A DNA stretch of 64,000 nucleotides from Bacillus sp. FJAT-27916 (GCF_001183965.1 NZ_LFZV01000001.1:3766650-3830649); one strand, 5' to 3'. Numbered from the stretch's first letter, positions 20,272-28,916 are shown. Numbers and translations are program-made. Notes: generated by a model from the sequence alone, not told the origin.

Positions 20272-21651
20272 TTAGTTGGTGTTCTGATTGTATTTCTCCT
20301 GGATTTGTTTCTTTGTTTCTTCCAACGTTTTTACATTTAAATCTTTCAAATCATCCTTTATAGCAATTCTCGTATTATCTATGACATCATAGAGTTCTCC
20401 TCTTTTATCATCCAAATAGCTCCATTGTTCCCATGTAATTTGGCCACCATCCTTTAACTCTCGTAAAAGAGCTGTTAGGTTCTTATTTTGTTTGAAAAGA
20501 TTGTTTATATATCTGCTGTTATAATCGTAGGTTTCAAGAGATCGTTTTATTCTATCCGACCTGGCATCCCGATTAGCACTGGTCATCCATTGTTCCCATT
20601 TCTCAATTGCAGTCTTAGCCTTGTTAAATTCCTCTGTTAGCTGTTCAGCATTATCTGCACTGCTATATGTGCCGTTAGCTTCTTCTGCCATCTCCTTCAG
20701 TTGTAGCTGCCCCTCTCCATCCACATCAAATCCAATTATATTGATGATGGGCTGAATAGTAGAGTCAGCAAATGATTTAGCCGCTTCCACTGGATTCCCG
20801 TCACACGTTTCTATGCCATCACTCACGACATAAATCATGTTCGTATGCTCTTCACCACTAAAACCCTTCATATCTTTCTCTGCATCCTTTAGAGACTGTG
20901 CAAGCGGTGTCCATCCAGCAGGTTGAAAAGAAGTTAGCGCATTTTCGAACTCACTTTTATTATAGGACCCAAAGTCATATACTAATTCACTGGATGAACA
21001 GGATAATACCTTATCACTATCTGCCCCAGTCCCTTTATGCCCATATACACGCAAAGCGACATTAGCACCCTCAGGAGCATCATCTAAGAATGCGATGATT
21101 GCATCCTTTGCCACATCCATTCTGGTCTTTCCACTCATCAGATTCGCCATACTTCCGCTTGAATCGAGGATAATTTCTATATTATAGTTATTTTTAAAAT
21201 GATAGCGGCTATCCTCTAATTCCGGGTCACCGAATAATTCAATATTCCAGGCATCAATGATTTCATGCGGACTAGGAAAATCAACTGCAACTTGGCTGAG
21301 AGCATAATTGAAGACTTTATTCAAATCCTCATTTGTAGCATCTTCCGGAATTATGCCAAAGCTATCAAAGAGTTCTTCATAACCTTGGGTTTCCTTGAAC
21401 AATTCTGCATTTCCATAAGGACCTTTGACTTGGTTAACAATCTCTGCTTCAGTTAGTGGAGCCTCTGGAGCTTCTTCAAATTTAGTAATCCATGATTCTT
21501 TTTCTTGGCTTCCATCTTGCTCCTGGGGATTTTGGGATTTTTCCTGTTTACTCGCTTCCTCACCAGCAATTCTCGTATCATCTGTCTTAATTTCTTCATT
21601 TGAACAGCTAACCATAAAGAGCGCTAAGCATAGGCCTATCCACCACTTCAT
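20272..21651 (-). CDS. vWA-domain lipoprotein 2 of Tad locus
   Basis: A 459-residue paralogue with lipobox FMVSC, an intact MIDAS (DSSGS, TPLAQ, VSDGIETCDGN) and the shared ending IQEKYNQNTN. It is the most diverged of the three; for example the region before the vWA domain reads AWNIELFGDPELEDS. Start at 21651 (MKWWIGL) has GGAGG 9 nt before it; two codons further out the spacing is too short. It lies directly downstream of the TadG-like gene (17 bases), linking it to the minor-pilin genes, and 48 bases before lipoprotein 3. Confidence 0.87.
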   Translation of the reverse strand: MKWWIGLCLALFMVSCSNEEIKTDDTRIAGEEASKQEKSQNPQEQDGSQEKESWITKFEEAPEAPLTEAEIVNQVKGPYGNAELFKETQGYEELFDSFGIIPEDATNEDLNKVFNYALSQVAVDFPSPHEIIDAWNIELFGDPELEDSRYHFKNNYNIEIILDSSGSMANLMSGKTRMDVAKDAIIAFLDDAPEGANVALRVYGHKGTGADSDKVLSCSSSELVYDFGSYNKSEFENALTSFQPAGWTPLAQSLKDAEKDMKGFSGEEHTNMIYVVSDGIETCDGNPVEAAKSFADSTIQPIINIIGFDVDGEGQLQLKEMAEEANGTYSSADNAEQLTEEFNKAKTAIEKWEQWMTSANRDARSDRIKRSLETYDYNSRYINNLFKQNKNLTALLRELKDGGQITWEQWSYLDDKRGELYDVIDNTRIAIKDDLKDLNVKTLEETKKQIQEKYNQNTN

Positions 21652-21668
21652 TAACATCTGCCTCCACT

Positions 21669-22415
21669 TCAGTTGCCCCAGATTACTTCATCATCCCTAT
21701 CATTCAACAAGGATATCGTTTCATCGCTGATTCCCAATTCCGAGATAAATCCAATTTCAGGTCCCGCACCTGTTTGGAATACTTTTTCCTTAAATCCATC
21801 CAGGTATTTGCCTTGCCCCTTGAATTCATTCGCTGCTTTTATGTAAATGCGATTATCATGAAACAGGGCGATTTCTGCTTGTTCCAACTTTCCTCCATTG
21901 GCAAGAATGACATTCCTTGCTTTATCAATTACCGCCGGCTTGATGCGGCTTTCATATTGTTCAGTCAACACTTGCTTGAGCCTCCGTTTTCCGAGACCAG
22001 CGTTTAATTCCTCCGCTAACACTTCATCAATAGCGTCAATGTGGATTTCATTCTCACTTTTCTCGCTTCCATATCGGGCTCGCAGTTCATCTTCCTTTAA
22101 ACTGACCTTCATCTTAATTTTGACTTTTGTTATCGGATTGACGTCAGGAGGGTTCTCTTCATCCGGATCTGGCTCAGGAGGCAGGTTTTCCTCATCAATT
22201 TCGTCAAACTCAGCCACCACATCCCAAATTCTTTCGTAAAACTCAGCCGTGGCCGAAAGACTTGCCTGTTGGGAGGTCGTAAAGGATTTCTCTTTAACGG
22301 CATATACATTTGCGAAATTTATAATGACCATAAACAAAATAAACATGATGCTAATCATGCCTAGGAGAAAGAGTGTGATATTCCCTCTCTCATTGTGAAG
22401 AGGTGACTTTCTCAT
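21669..22415 (-). CDS. TadG/TadE-like pilus protein
   Basis: A 248-residue protein with one N-terminal hydrophobic helix (LFLLGMISIMFILFMVIINFA) after the motif NERGNITLF, then an extracellular domain with a Pro/Glu-rich stretch (NLPPEPDPDEENPPD). This is the layout of TadE/TadG minor pilins. The residue that should be Glu at +5 of the processing site is Phe, so peptidase processing is doubtful. Its ATG overlaps the TadE stop (ATGA). The likely role is pilus base or assembly at the membrane. Confidence 0.72.
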   Translation of the reverse strand: MRKSPLHNERGNITLFLLGMISIMFILFMVIINFANVYAVKEKSFTTSQQASLSATAEFYERIWDVVAEFDEIDEENLPPEPDPDEENPPDVNPITKVKIKMKVSLKEDELRARYGSEKSENEIHIDAIDEVLAEELNAGLGKRRLKQVLTEQYESRIKPAVIDKARNVILANGGKLEQAEIALFHDNRIYIKAANEFKGQGKYLDGFKEKVFQTGAGPEIGFISELGISDETISLLNDRDDEVIWGN

Positions 22416-22807
22416 TCAATCACCTTCCCGCTAGCCTCACTCGTAAATGGGATGGATGGTTTGCCATTCGGGAAAAGCATATCCGGCAAGAACACGAGAT
22501 TAATGTCAACCGATACCTTTGCATTGAACTGGGAATCGCCTGTCATCGCTGTATCTGCACTCTTTAATTGAAGATAACTAATATGATTCACAGTCGATTG
22601 CGCCGCTGCTCTCGCCTCTGTCCATTCACCAGTTATGGAATAAACCTTGGCTGCCTCATTCACAGCTGACTGAGCAACAATTACTCCATGCACACCTACA
22701 ACAAACTGCCAGGCAATCATCATAACCATGAAGACAAGAGGGACCATTCCTAGAAATTCTAATGTGGCTGAACCTTCCTCCTCACTGACTGCTCGCTTGA
22801 AGTCCAT
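22412..22807 (-). CDS. TadE-like minor pilin
   Basis: A 131-residue protein with the TadE signature EEEGSATLEFLG followed by a hydrophobic helix; Gly at -1 and Glu at +5 of the presumed prepilin-peptidase site are present. The rest is an extracellular beta-rich domain. ATG at 22807 overlaps the stop of the preceding membrane protein as TAATG and has GAGGGGTG upstream; the GTG at 22816 is less likely. TadE proteins are pseudopilins needed for Flp pilus assembly. Confidence 0.82.
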   Translation of the reverse strand: MDFKRAVSEEEGSATLEFLGMVPLVFMVMMIAWQFVVGVHGVIVAQSAVNEAAKVYSITGEWTEARAAAQSTVNHISYLQLKSADTAMTGDSQFNAKVSVDINLVFLPDMLFPNGKPSIPFTSEASGKVIE

Positions 22808-23526
22808 TACGTCCACCCCTCTTCGGTTTCTCTCTTTTCAATTGTATAAATCTCTTCTCTCCACTTAATGATGTATCCGCTAATGATTAACGTAATTATA
22901 GGGAAGAAGAGAAGGTTCAAGAACATGTGGGCTAATAACTGTGCCGCAAAGGAGGTAGTGAGTGAATAAATTAAGAGAGTTATACCCGAGGAAATAAACA
23001 GCTCAATAAAAGCAAACAGGAATACAAGTATAAATAATTTAAAGAAGTGTTTCCTGCCTAATCTGAGTCCTGACTTAACACTTTTCCAAACACTCTTATT
23101 TTCCATCGTTGCAATGAACGGAATTGGGTAAAGGAGAGTAATGATAATGAGACCAGGAATAAAAAATAAAACCAACCCTAAGGTCGCTATTAAACTAGCC
23201 ACTACAGCAAACATAAAAAATTCAAAACCATTAACAAAGAAATAGTAGTATGCATTCCGCAAACTTCCTTCATTACCTTGATATTCATTGAACATGTACC
23301 GAATAAATGGAACCTGAGCATAAAGCAGCAACAAAATCGTCAAAAAGCTTATGTACACGTCCGCTATTATCGTTGTTCCAAAGAATGTCGGAGTCACTGC
23401 CATAATATAATTGGATAAAAATGAATGAAGGAGCAATAAAGGTAATACTATCGTGACTCCCAACAGCAAAATATGCTCAAATCGACTTGAAAACAATGAG
23501 AACGCTTCACGAATAGGTTTATCCAT
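22807..23526 (-). CDS. Polytopic membrane protein of Tad locus
   Basis: A 239-residue protein with about six hydrophobic segments and basic loops (WKSVKSGLRLGRKHFFKLFIL). It resembles the broad YciC/DUF975-like membrane-protein group; I cannot assign a function. It starts the translationally coupled run with the TadE- and TadG-like genes (TAATG overlap), so a role in pilus assembly or in inserting minor pilins is plausible. Start ATG at 23526 follows TGGGTGAT. Confidence 0.65.
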   Translation of the reverse strand: MDKPIREAFSLFSSRFEHILLLGVTIVLPLLLLHSFLSNYIMAVTPTFFGTTIIADVYISFLTILLLLYAQVPFIRYMFNEYQGNEGSLRNAYYYFFVNGFEFFMFAVVASLIATLGLVLFFIPGLIIITLLYPIPFIATMENKSVWKSVKSGLRLGRKHFFKLFILVFLFAFIELFISSGITLLIYSLTTSFAAQLLAHMFLNLLFFPIITLIISGYIIKWREEIYTIEKRETEEGWT

Positions 23527-23919
23527 ACAAATCACCCAATCTACTAAATATTATTACTTAACTTCCTGTAAGGAAGTATTCCATACAACTTGGATATAAA
23601 AAGGAGTAAAAGCAAATTCCACTAGATAATCATGATCGTTAACTATCAAAACCTTCAATATAAACCCGGATTTTAGGTCACAGACTTGATCCAGGACTAA
23701 TAATGACTATAGTTTAACTTTTCCTGCAATGGCTTTTTGTAGGTTATCAACACATCGAAAAAAAGTAAACAACTTCCAATATCATTACAAATTCTCTCCA
23801 GTTCTATAAACCTACTGCTCTTTATGACAGCAATCATCCAGAAGACAGTTCAAAGTGTCGGGGTATTAAGGTTTTACATCATTAATCAGATTTACGTCAT
23901 TAGCATTAATTGGAGCCCA
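23527..23919 (-). other. Long internal gap in the Tad locus
   Basis: 393 bp without a clear gene inside an otherwise tightly packed locus. Two short open stretches exist on the minus strand, one of 46 codons from an ATG near 23834 without a good ribosome binding site, and one of 51 codons running to about 23556 in another frame. They may be remnants of a lost gene. The gap could also hold a promoter for the membrane protein/TadE/TadG group. Confidence 0.35.
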
Positions 23920-24753
23920 TTAATTACGAAGAACACTTAAATTAAAAGCTAAATCCGCTTTCTCTCTGTTAGAATACTGTTCTTTAGAGGATTCTAATAA
24001 TTCCTTATAGCTATCGATACTGCCTGGAAGTTCTCGCCAAGATGGCAGAAATTCCTTCTCAAGAACCTGGCTTAAAGTTCTTTCAGCCTCTTCATTACAA
24101 TAGGTATCTAAAATTTTCTCTGCATAAGAAGCATCTTCTTTGCTTAGGTTTCCTTTATCTTTCCTAAATACTTCCAATAAATTACAATTAGATTCTAACT
24201 GCTCTTCCTGGCGTTTCATCTGTAAATAGACTATTACATCAAAATGAGGAATAACCTCTGTTAGACATTTCCTATCTTCTGCTGTAAAGCTATATGTTTT
24301 AAATAGTTTCTGTTCAATCTGCTGGGTCAACTGGAATTTATCATTTTTTTCTTTTTGACACCATAGAACAAAATTAGAAAATTGTTTAAAATCATATACC
24401 AATTTTCCTTTTTCTTCATCATCAGCCCAATTGGATAACAGCTGATTCATTCTCTCTAATGTCCTTGTTATCTCCTCTGTAACCCTAATGCGGTGGAGTA
24501 TATTTTTACGAATCCTCAAAAGCCCCCCAAAAACAGAGGCAAAATGACTCATAATCTCTTCCTTTTCCTCAAGTGTCATTTGTTTTTCAGGGAAAATGGA
24601 AAATCCCGATGCCTGTTCCTTATTGGTAGGCTTTTTGTACTCAACGAGCATCCATGTATTTGTTCTCTCCGTATAAGCAAAAGGCATAACTGTGTATTTT
24701 TCAAAAAACCTTTTATATTTTTTTGCTTCTTTTTCAACTACTAATTTATCCAT
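23920..24753 (-). CDS. Companion protein of Trp-repeat protein, copy 1
   Basis: A 277-residue soluble, charged, mostly helical protein without signal peptide. It is a diverged homologue of the 267-aa protein at 16273 and occupies the same position, directly after a Trp-repeat secreted protein gene. The N-terminal domain (about 1-85) resembles FEKYTVMPFAYTE...WMLVEYKKP, and coiled-coil-like helices follow. ATG at 24753 is used; GTG at 24762 is the alternative. No known family is recognised. Chaperone, escort or immunity protein are open possibilities. Confidence 0.72.
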   Translation of the reverse strand: MDKLVVEKEAKKYKRFFEKYTVMPFAYTERTNTWMLVEYKKPTNKEQASGFSIFPEKQMTLEEKEEIMSHFASVFGGLLRIRKNILHRIRVTEEITRTLERMNQLLSNWADDEEKGKLVYDFKQFSNFVLWCQKEKNDKFQLTQQIEQKLFKTYSFTAEDRKCLTEVIPHFDVIVYLQMKRQEEQLESNCNLLEVFRKDKGNLSKEDASYAEKILDTYCNEEAERTLSQVLEKEFLPSWRELPGSIDSYKELLESSKEQYSNREKADLAFNLSVLRN

Positions 24754-24794
24754 CACATTCACTATCCTTTACATAAAGAAAAACGCAGAATTAT

Positions 24795-24828
24795 TATATA
24801 GGGAGGGAGACTATCGCCTCCCTATATA
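24795..24828 (-). other. Intercistronic hairpin between Trp-repeat protein and companion
   Basis: A perfect 12-bp stem, TATATAGGGAGG with its complement, around a 10-nt loop. No U-run follows directly, though GTTTTTCTTT comes about 20 nt later. It could lower read-through or protect the upstream message, so that the secreted protein and the companion are made in different amounts. Confidence 0.6.
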
Positions 24829-24841
24829 TTACTTCTATCTA

Positions 24842-26224
24842 TTAAGAAAAAGCTCCCTTAATTGATTTAAAGAATAACCCAACCTTCTTTCTAGCACTTC
24901 CAGCATACTTTTTGATTGAACCCCAATTTGAGACAGCGAGTTTTACTCCTTTTGATACAAAAAAAGTGCTAGCGCCAGCTATAATTAATCCTGCTCCTAT
25001 CGCTTGTCCCCCCGGTATAGCAGCAGCAATGGCACCACCATTCATTAATACCTCTCCAAGAGATGCCGTAGCTTCGGTTACCGCTATTGTTTTATCGGCC
25101 CCAGTACTATTGTTATTCTGAGATACCTCTATTGCCTTACCTGTATTTTTGACAGTATCGATTGCAGAAAACACAGTCCCAACAGATGCCGTTGCCACAC
25201 TAAGTTTAGATAAGACACTCATAGCAGGACTAGCCGTACTTACGATACTGGACACTGGTTCAGACAGGCTTGTGTAGGTGTTAATAGCAGTCTGTGACAT
25301 ACTACGATATTGCATTAATGCTTTAATAGCATCTACTCCATCGACCCCAGCATTCGCCATTCCATATGCATCATCAATGTTGACTAAGGCTCTGTTATCA
25401 CCCATTCCTAACTTGAACCCATTTAGGACTAATCCATAAATATCATTAGGGCGTTTAAAGCTAAAGTCACCAGAAGCGATGTCTTTAGTCATATTCACCT
25501 GACCTACAATGAGATCATTCATGACATATTTTGAAATATCATATGGATTAATATCCAATTCATCTGATTCAGCAGCACCACTAGCGCCAGGTTTACTTAT
25601 GGACAATCCAGCCCCTGGGGAACCAATACCTATCCATGGCAATCCTGTTGCCGGGTTAATTCCGCTCCCGTTTTGTCCTGCCCATGGCTGGCCGGTTGCC
25701 GCGTTAATTCCATTGTTTCCATTCCCAATCCATGGTTGACCAGTTGCGGGATTAATTCCGTTTATTCCATTCCCCGTCCACGGCTGCCCAGTTGCGGGAT
25801 TAATTCCGTTTATTCCATTCCCTGTCCACGGCTGCCCGGTTGCGGGATTAATTCCGTTTATTCCATTCCCCGTCCACGGCTGCCCGGTTGCGGGATTGAT
25901 TCCGTTTATTCCATTCCCCGTCCATGGCTGCCCGGTTGCCGGGTCAATTGCACTTATTCCATCACCTGTCCAACCATCTTGTGTATAGCCTTCTTGCGTC
26001 CACCCATCTTGCTCCCAGCCATCCTGAATCCAGCCCTTCCCAGGATCCCAAGCTTCTCCTTCCCACGAGAAACCTTCCGTATTCCAAGCATCACCGGTCC
26101 AGGAGTCACCCTTCCAGGCAGTTCCGGACCAGCTTGCACCTGCTAGCGGAACAAGGAAGGATTGGAACAAAACAAACATAATGGCCAATAAAACAGGCAG
26201 TTTTTTTAACACTTTCCTCTTCAA
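24842..26224 (-). CDS. Secreted Trp-Gly repeat protein, copy 1
   Basis: A 460-residue protein with a signal peptide (LPVLLAIMFVLFQSFLVPL, cleavage after AGA), then Trp-rich repeats (SWSGTAW, KGDSWTGDAW, EQDGWTQEG), then about seven 16-residue repeats GINPATGQPWTGNGIN. The C-terminal domain is shared with copy 2: LNGFKLGMGD, AAIPGGQAIG, a hydrophobic Gly/Ala segment and a basic tail KKVGLFFKSIKG. Start is TTG at 26224 because GGGGAGG lies 5 nt before it; the ATG at 26242 sits upstream of that site. No LPXTG or lipobox is present. The family is not recognised. Confidence 0.78.
   Translation of the reverse strand: MKRKVLKKLPVLLAIMFVLFQSFLVPLAGASWSGTAWKGDSWTGDAWNTEGFSWEGEAWDPGKGWIQDGWEQDGWTQEGYTQDGWTGDGISAIDPATGQPWTGNGINGINPATGQPWTGNGINGINPATGQPWTGNGINGINPATGQPWTGNGINGINPATGQPWIGNGNNGINAATGQPWAGQNGSGINPATGLPWIGIGSPGAGLSISKPGASGAAESDELDINPYDISKYVMNDLIVGQVNMTKDIASGDFSFKRPNDIYGLVLNGFKLGMGDNRALVNIDDAYGMANAGVDGVDAIKALMQYRSMSQTAINTYTSLSEPVSSIVSTASPAMSVLSKLSVATASVGTVFSAIDTVKNTGKAIEVSQNNNSTGADKTIAVTEATASLGEVLMNGGAIAAAIPGGQAIGAGLIIAGASTFFVSKGVKLAVSNWGSIKKYAGSARKKVGLFFKSIKGAFS
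25616..25951 (-). repeat. 48-bp tandem repeat array in Trp-repeat gene
   Basis: Seven units of 48 bp encode the 16-residue peptide GINPATGQPWTGNGIN. The central four are almost identical in DNA, and the flanking units drift. Such an in-frame array can change copy number by slippage or recombination without breaking the frame. Confidence 0.9.
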
Positions 26225-26285
26225 CCAAACCTCCCCATTCATTCTAGGAAACGGCTGATAATCTAGGTGTCTATTCTATTCCTAT

Positions 26286-27686
26286 TTAATTTGTGTTTTG
26301 ATTGTATTTCTCTTGGATTTGCTTCTTTGTTTCTTCTAGGGTTTTTGCATCTATCTCTTCTAGATCACTCATAATACTCGAGATAGCTTCTTTCATTTGC
26401 TGCTCAACTTCTATTCTTTTCTCATTTAAATATTTTTTTTGCTCAGTTGTTATTAATTCTAGAGATTCTAATTTCCCAATAATAAAAAATGTATTATTTT
26501 CTTGCCTAGAAAGTGTATTCACGTATTCATTTTCCAAATAATTTGTATCCAAATATCTTCGGTTGCTATCTTTATCAGCCTGGTATTCTGCGTTTTCTTT
26601 CCACTTCTTCCATTCCTCTAATGCATCTTGCGCTTTCTTAAACTCCGAGGATAATTGCTCGCTATTATATACATTTGTATATGTTCCATTTGCTTGTTCC
26701 GCCATTTCTTTCAACTGCTTTTGTCCATCTCCATCGACATCAAATCCAATGATATTGATGATAGGCTTAATATTAGATTCTGCAAATGATTTAGCTGCTT
26801 CAACTGGATCACCATCACAGGTCTCTATACCATCACTCACGACATAAATCATATTCGTGTTCGTGTCTCCATCAAATTTCTTCATATCATCCTTAGCTTG
26901 TAGCATTGTTTGTGCTAATGGTGTCCAACCGGCCGGCTCAAACGCATTTAGAGCTTTAGTAAACTTGGTTTCATCATAAGAATCAAATGAATAAACCATC
27001 TCACTGCTCTTACAGGAAAGTTCCTTATCGGCGTCAGAACCTGTTCCTTTATGTCCATATACGCGCAGCGCAACATTTGCATTCTCAGGAGCATCCTTTA
27101 GGAATTGATGAATGGCTTCTTTAGCTACTTCCATTCTCGTCTTCCCATTCGCCAGATTAGCCATACTTCCGCTTGAGTCTATGAGAATCTCAATATTGTA
27201 GTTTTCTTTGAAATGATAACGAGAGTCTTCAAGTTCTGGATTACCATACGACCCAATCTTCCAACTATCTACTATAGTTTGTGGATCTGTGAGATCAACG
27301 GATACCTGGCTGACAATGTAATTAAAGACTTTGTCTAACTCCTCCTCCGTTGCATCAGCAGGAATTCCATCCATCCCTTCAAATAACTCTTCGAACTTCT
27401 CGTTCTCCATTGAAAACCTATATTCTGCATAGGGACCTTGTGGTTGATTAGCCAGGTATTCGGGACTTATCTTCACCTCAGGTGCTTCTGCAAATTTATC
27501 AATCCAATTCCCCTCTGATTTGTCACTATCTTGATTTGTATCTGTCTCTTTAGCTGGACGTTCTTCCTTATTACTTACTTCCTCAGTAGGAGTAGTTTCA
27601 GGAGATGCATTCTGTTGGTCTGGCTCCTTATCTGAACAGCCTATTAAAAGGAGCAGAGCAAGTGTAACCATGGTCAATTTCTTCAA
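26286..27686 (-). CDS. vWA-domain lipoprotein 1 of Tad locus
   Basis: A 466-residue lipoprotein with lipobox LLIGC, a Glu/Asp/Thr-rich linker, and a vWA domain with full MIDAS (DSSGS, TPLAQ, VSDGIETCDGD). The C-terminal helical tail ends QEKYNQNTN. It is highly similar to lipoprotein 3 throughout (for example SYGNPELEDSRYHFKENYN). Start is TTG at 27686 with TGAGGAG 8 nt before it; GTG at 27695 lies inside that site. It lies 22 bases after the pilin stop and 61 bases before the Trp-repeat gene, the first unit of the repeated vWA/Trp-repeat/companion module. Confidence 0.86.
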   Translation of the reverse strand: MKKLTMVTLALLLLIGCSDKEPDQQNASPETTPTEEVSNKEERPAKETDTNQDSDKSEGNWIDKFAEAPEVKISPEYLANQPQGPYAEYRFSMENEKFEELFEGMDGIPADATEEELDKVFNYIVSQVSVDLTDPQTIVDSWKIGSYGNPELEDSRYHFKENYNIEILIDSSGSMANLANGKTRMEVAKEAIHQFLKDAPENANVALRVYGHKGTGSDADKELSCKSSEMVYSFDSYDETKFTKALNAFEPAGWTPLAQTMLQAKDDMKKFDGDTNTNMIYVVSDGIETCDGDPVEAAKSFAESNIKPIINIIGFDVDGDGQKQLKEMAEQANGTYTNVYNSEQLSSEFKKAQDALEEWKKWKENAEYQADKDSNRRYLDTNYLENEYVNTLSRQENNTFFIIGKLESLELITTEQKKYLNEKRIEVEQQMKEAISSIMSDLEEIDAKTLEETKKQIQEKYNQNTN

Positions 27687-27708
27687 GTTGTACACTCCTC
27701 AAAAAGTA

Positions 27709-27924
27709 TTAGTCGGCAATCATTTTATCAAGAAGAGATTCAAGTTTGCCTAAAATGGTCCCCCCAAAATCCGAGTTACTAAAAGCCGTAGACACCAATC
27801 CAACTAAAATAACAATCACTGCCGCAATTCCAATCCACTCCAGTGTTTGTGAACCCCTCTCATTCTTTAAATGACCGTCAACCTTTGAAGCTGCTTTAAC
27901 ATACATTTCCGTTAGATAATTCAT
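27709..27924 (-). CDS. Flp-family type IVb pilin
   Basis: A 71-residue prepilin. A basic leader of 24 residues ends in NERG, the cleavage site is before SQTLEW with Glu at +5, and a single hydrophobic helix (IGIAAVIVILVGLVSTAF) and a short tail follow. Size and layout match Flp major pilins, which polymerise into the Tad pilus. Start ATG follows AGGAGGAA. It lies between tadC and the first vWA lipoprotein. It is the only small pilin in the locus, so it is the best candidate for the major subunit. Confidence 0.82.
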   Translation of the reverse strand: MNYLTEMYVKAASKVDGHLKNERGSQTLEWIGIAAVIVILVGLVSTAFSNSDFGGTILGKLESLLDKMIAD

Positions 27925-27977
27925 AATAATATTCCTCCTATATAATAAATGATTTATATAACTCCCTTTGGGAGGGG

Positions 27978-28913
27978 TTACTGAAATAAACTTCCTAGAC
28001 TGTTATCTCCATAGATCATATTCAAGATCATTAAGCCGGCAATAATGAGTAGTGATACAGGCGCCACGACAAAAGTCGTTACCATGGTTACCTTCGGAGA
28101 GGCCTTGGCTGCTATTTCTTTAATTTTCTCTTCACGGAATTGCCTCATATCCTCAGCCTGTACCTTAAAGGTAGTCGCAATCGGGACTCCGAGCTTCAGG
28201 CCTTGGATGAGTGACTTAATCAGTCCTTGGAATTCCTTGGTATCATTTCTTTCTAATAAACCTCTGTAGGCCATTTCACGCGGAACGCCCAATTCAATTT
28301 CATGATTAAACCGGGAAAACTCCTCATGAAGCGGCCCATCGAAATAGCGAATTACCTCGCGCAATGTTTGGTCTAGGCTGACCCCAGCCTGCAAGCTCGT
28401 GCTGACTGTATCAAGGAAATCGGGCAGATCTTGCCGTAATTCCTCCTGTCTCTTCTTAGCAGTCTTCTTGAGCCAGAATACGGGAGCCAAAAAACCAAGA
28501 ACAGGCAATAGAATAGGACCAAACTGTGCCAGCGGAAAGCCGAGAATTAAAAAGATTAAAGAGGCGAAAAACAGGGTCACTGCTAGCCATATCTTGAGCC
28601 CTTGAAACCGGTCGAGCGTAAAGTTATATGGCCGGCCAGCCCTCCTTAATAAATCCTCAATCTCTTTGTTTTCGCTGAAGAAGTTAATGCGCTTGCCCAA
28701 ATCAGCAAAGTCATCGGAATACGTAAATATCTTTTCCGTCAGCTTAGAATTCTTCTTTCGTTTTCGGCTAGTTCCTAGATAGCCATCCTGAACGGTATCA
28801 GCTATATGGCTAATCAAGCCTCTTTTTTCATCCAGGTAGCGGTTATAATGCCGAATGGTTAAAGAGAAAAACAACCAGAATAATAAAACGCTTAAAATGA
28901 TGAGAGCATCCAT
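27978..28913 (-). CDS. tadC: TadC-like pilus inner-membrane protein
   Basis: A 311-residue T2SSF-domain membrane protein with N-terminal and C-terminal helices and the conserved LPDFLDTVSTSLQAGVSLDQ and EFQGLIKSLIQGLKLGVPI. TadC pairs with TadB to form the membrane platform that the CpaF ATPase drives. It starts 4 bases after the TadB stop. Confidence 0.88.
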   Translation of the reverse strand: MDALIILSVLLFWLFFSLTIRHYNRYLDEKRGLISHIADTVQDGYLGTSRKRKKNSKLTEKIFTYSDDFADLGKRINFFSENKEIEDLLRRAGRPYNFTLDRFQGLKIWLAVTLFFASLIFLILGFPLAQFGPILLPVLGFLAPVFWLKKTAKKRQEELRQDLPDFLDTVSTSLQAGVSLDQTLREVIRYFDGPLHEEFSRFNHEIELGVPREMAYRGLLERNDTKEFQGLIKSLIQGLKLGVPIATTFKVQAEDMRQFREEKIKEIAAKASPKVTMVTTFVVAPVSLLIIAGLMILNMIYGDNSLGSLFQ

Positions 28914-28916
28914 AGA

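Noticed and set aside
23536-23840. 46- and 51-codon frames in the Tad locus gap
   Set aside because: No ribosome binding site at the ATG of the first, no ATG in the second; kept only as possible remnants.
25673-26146. 157-codon plus-strand frame rich in Pro and Arg opposite the Trp-repeat gene
   Set aside because: It stays open only because of the tandem repeat on the other strand; no ribosome binding site.
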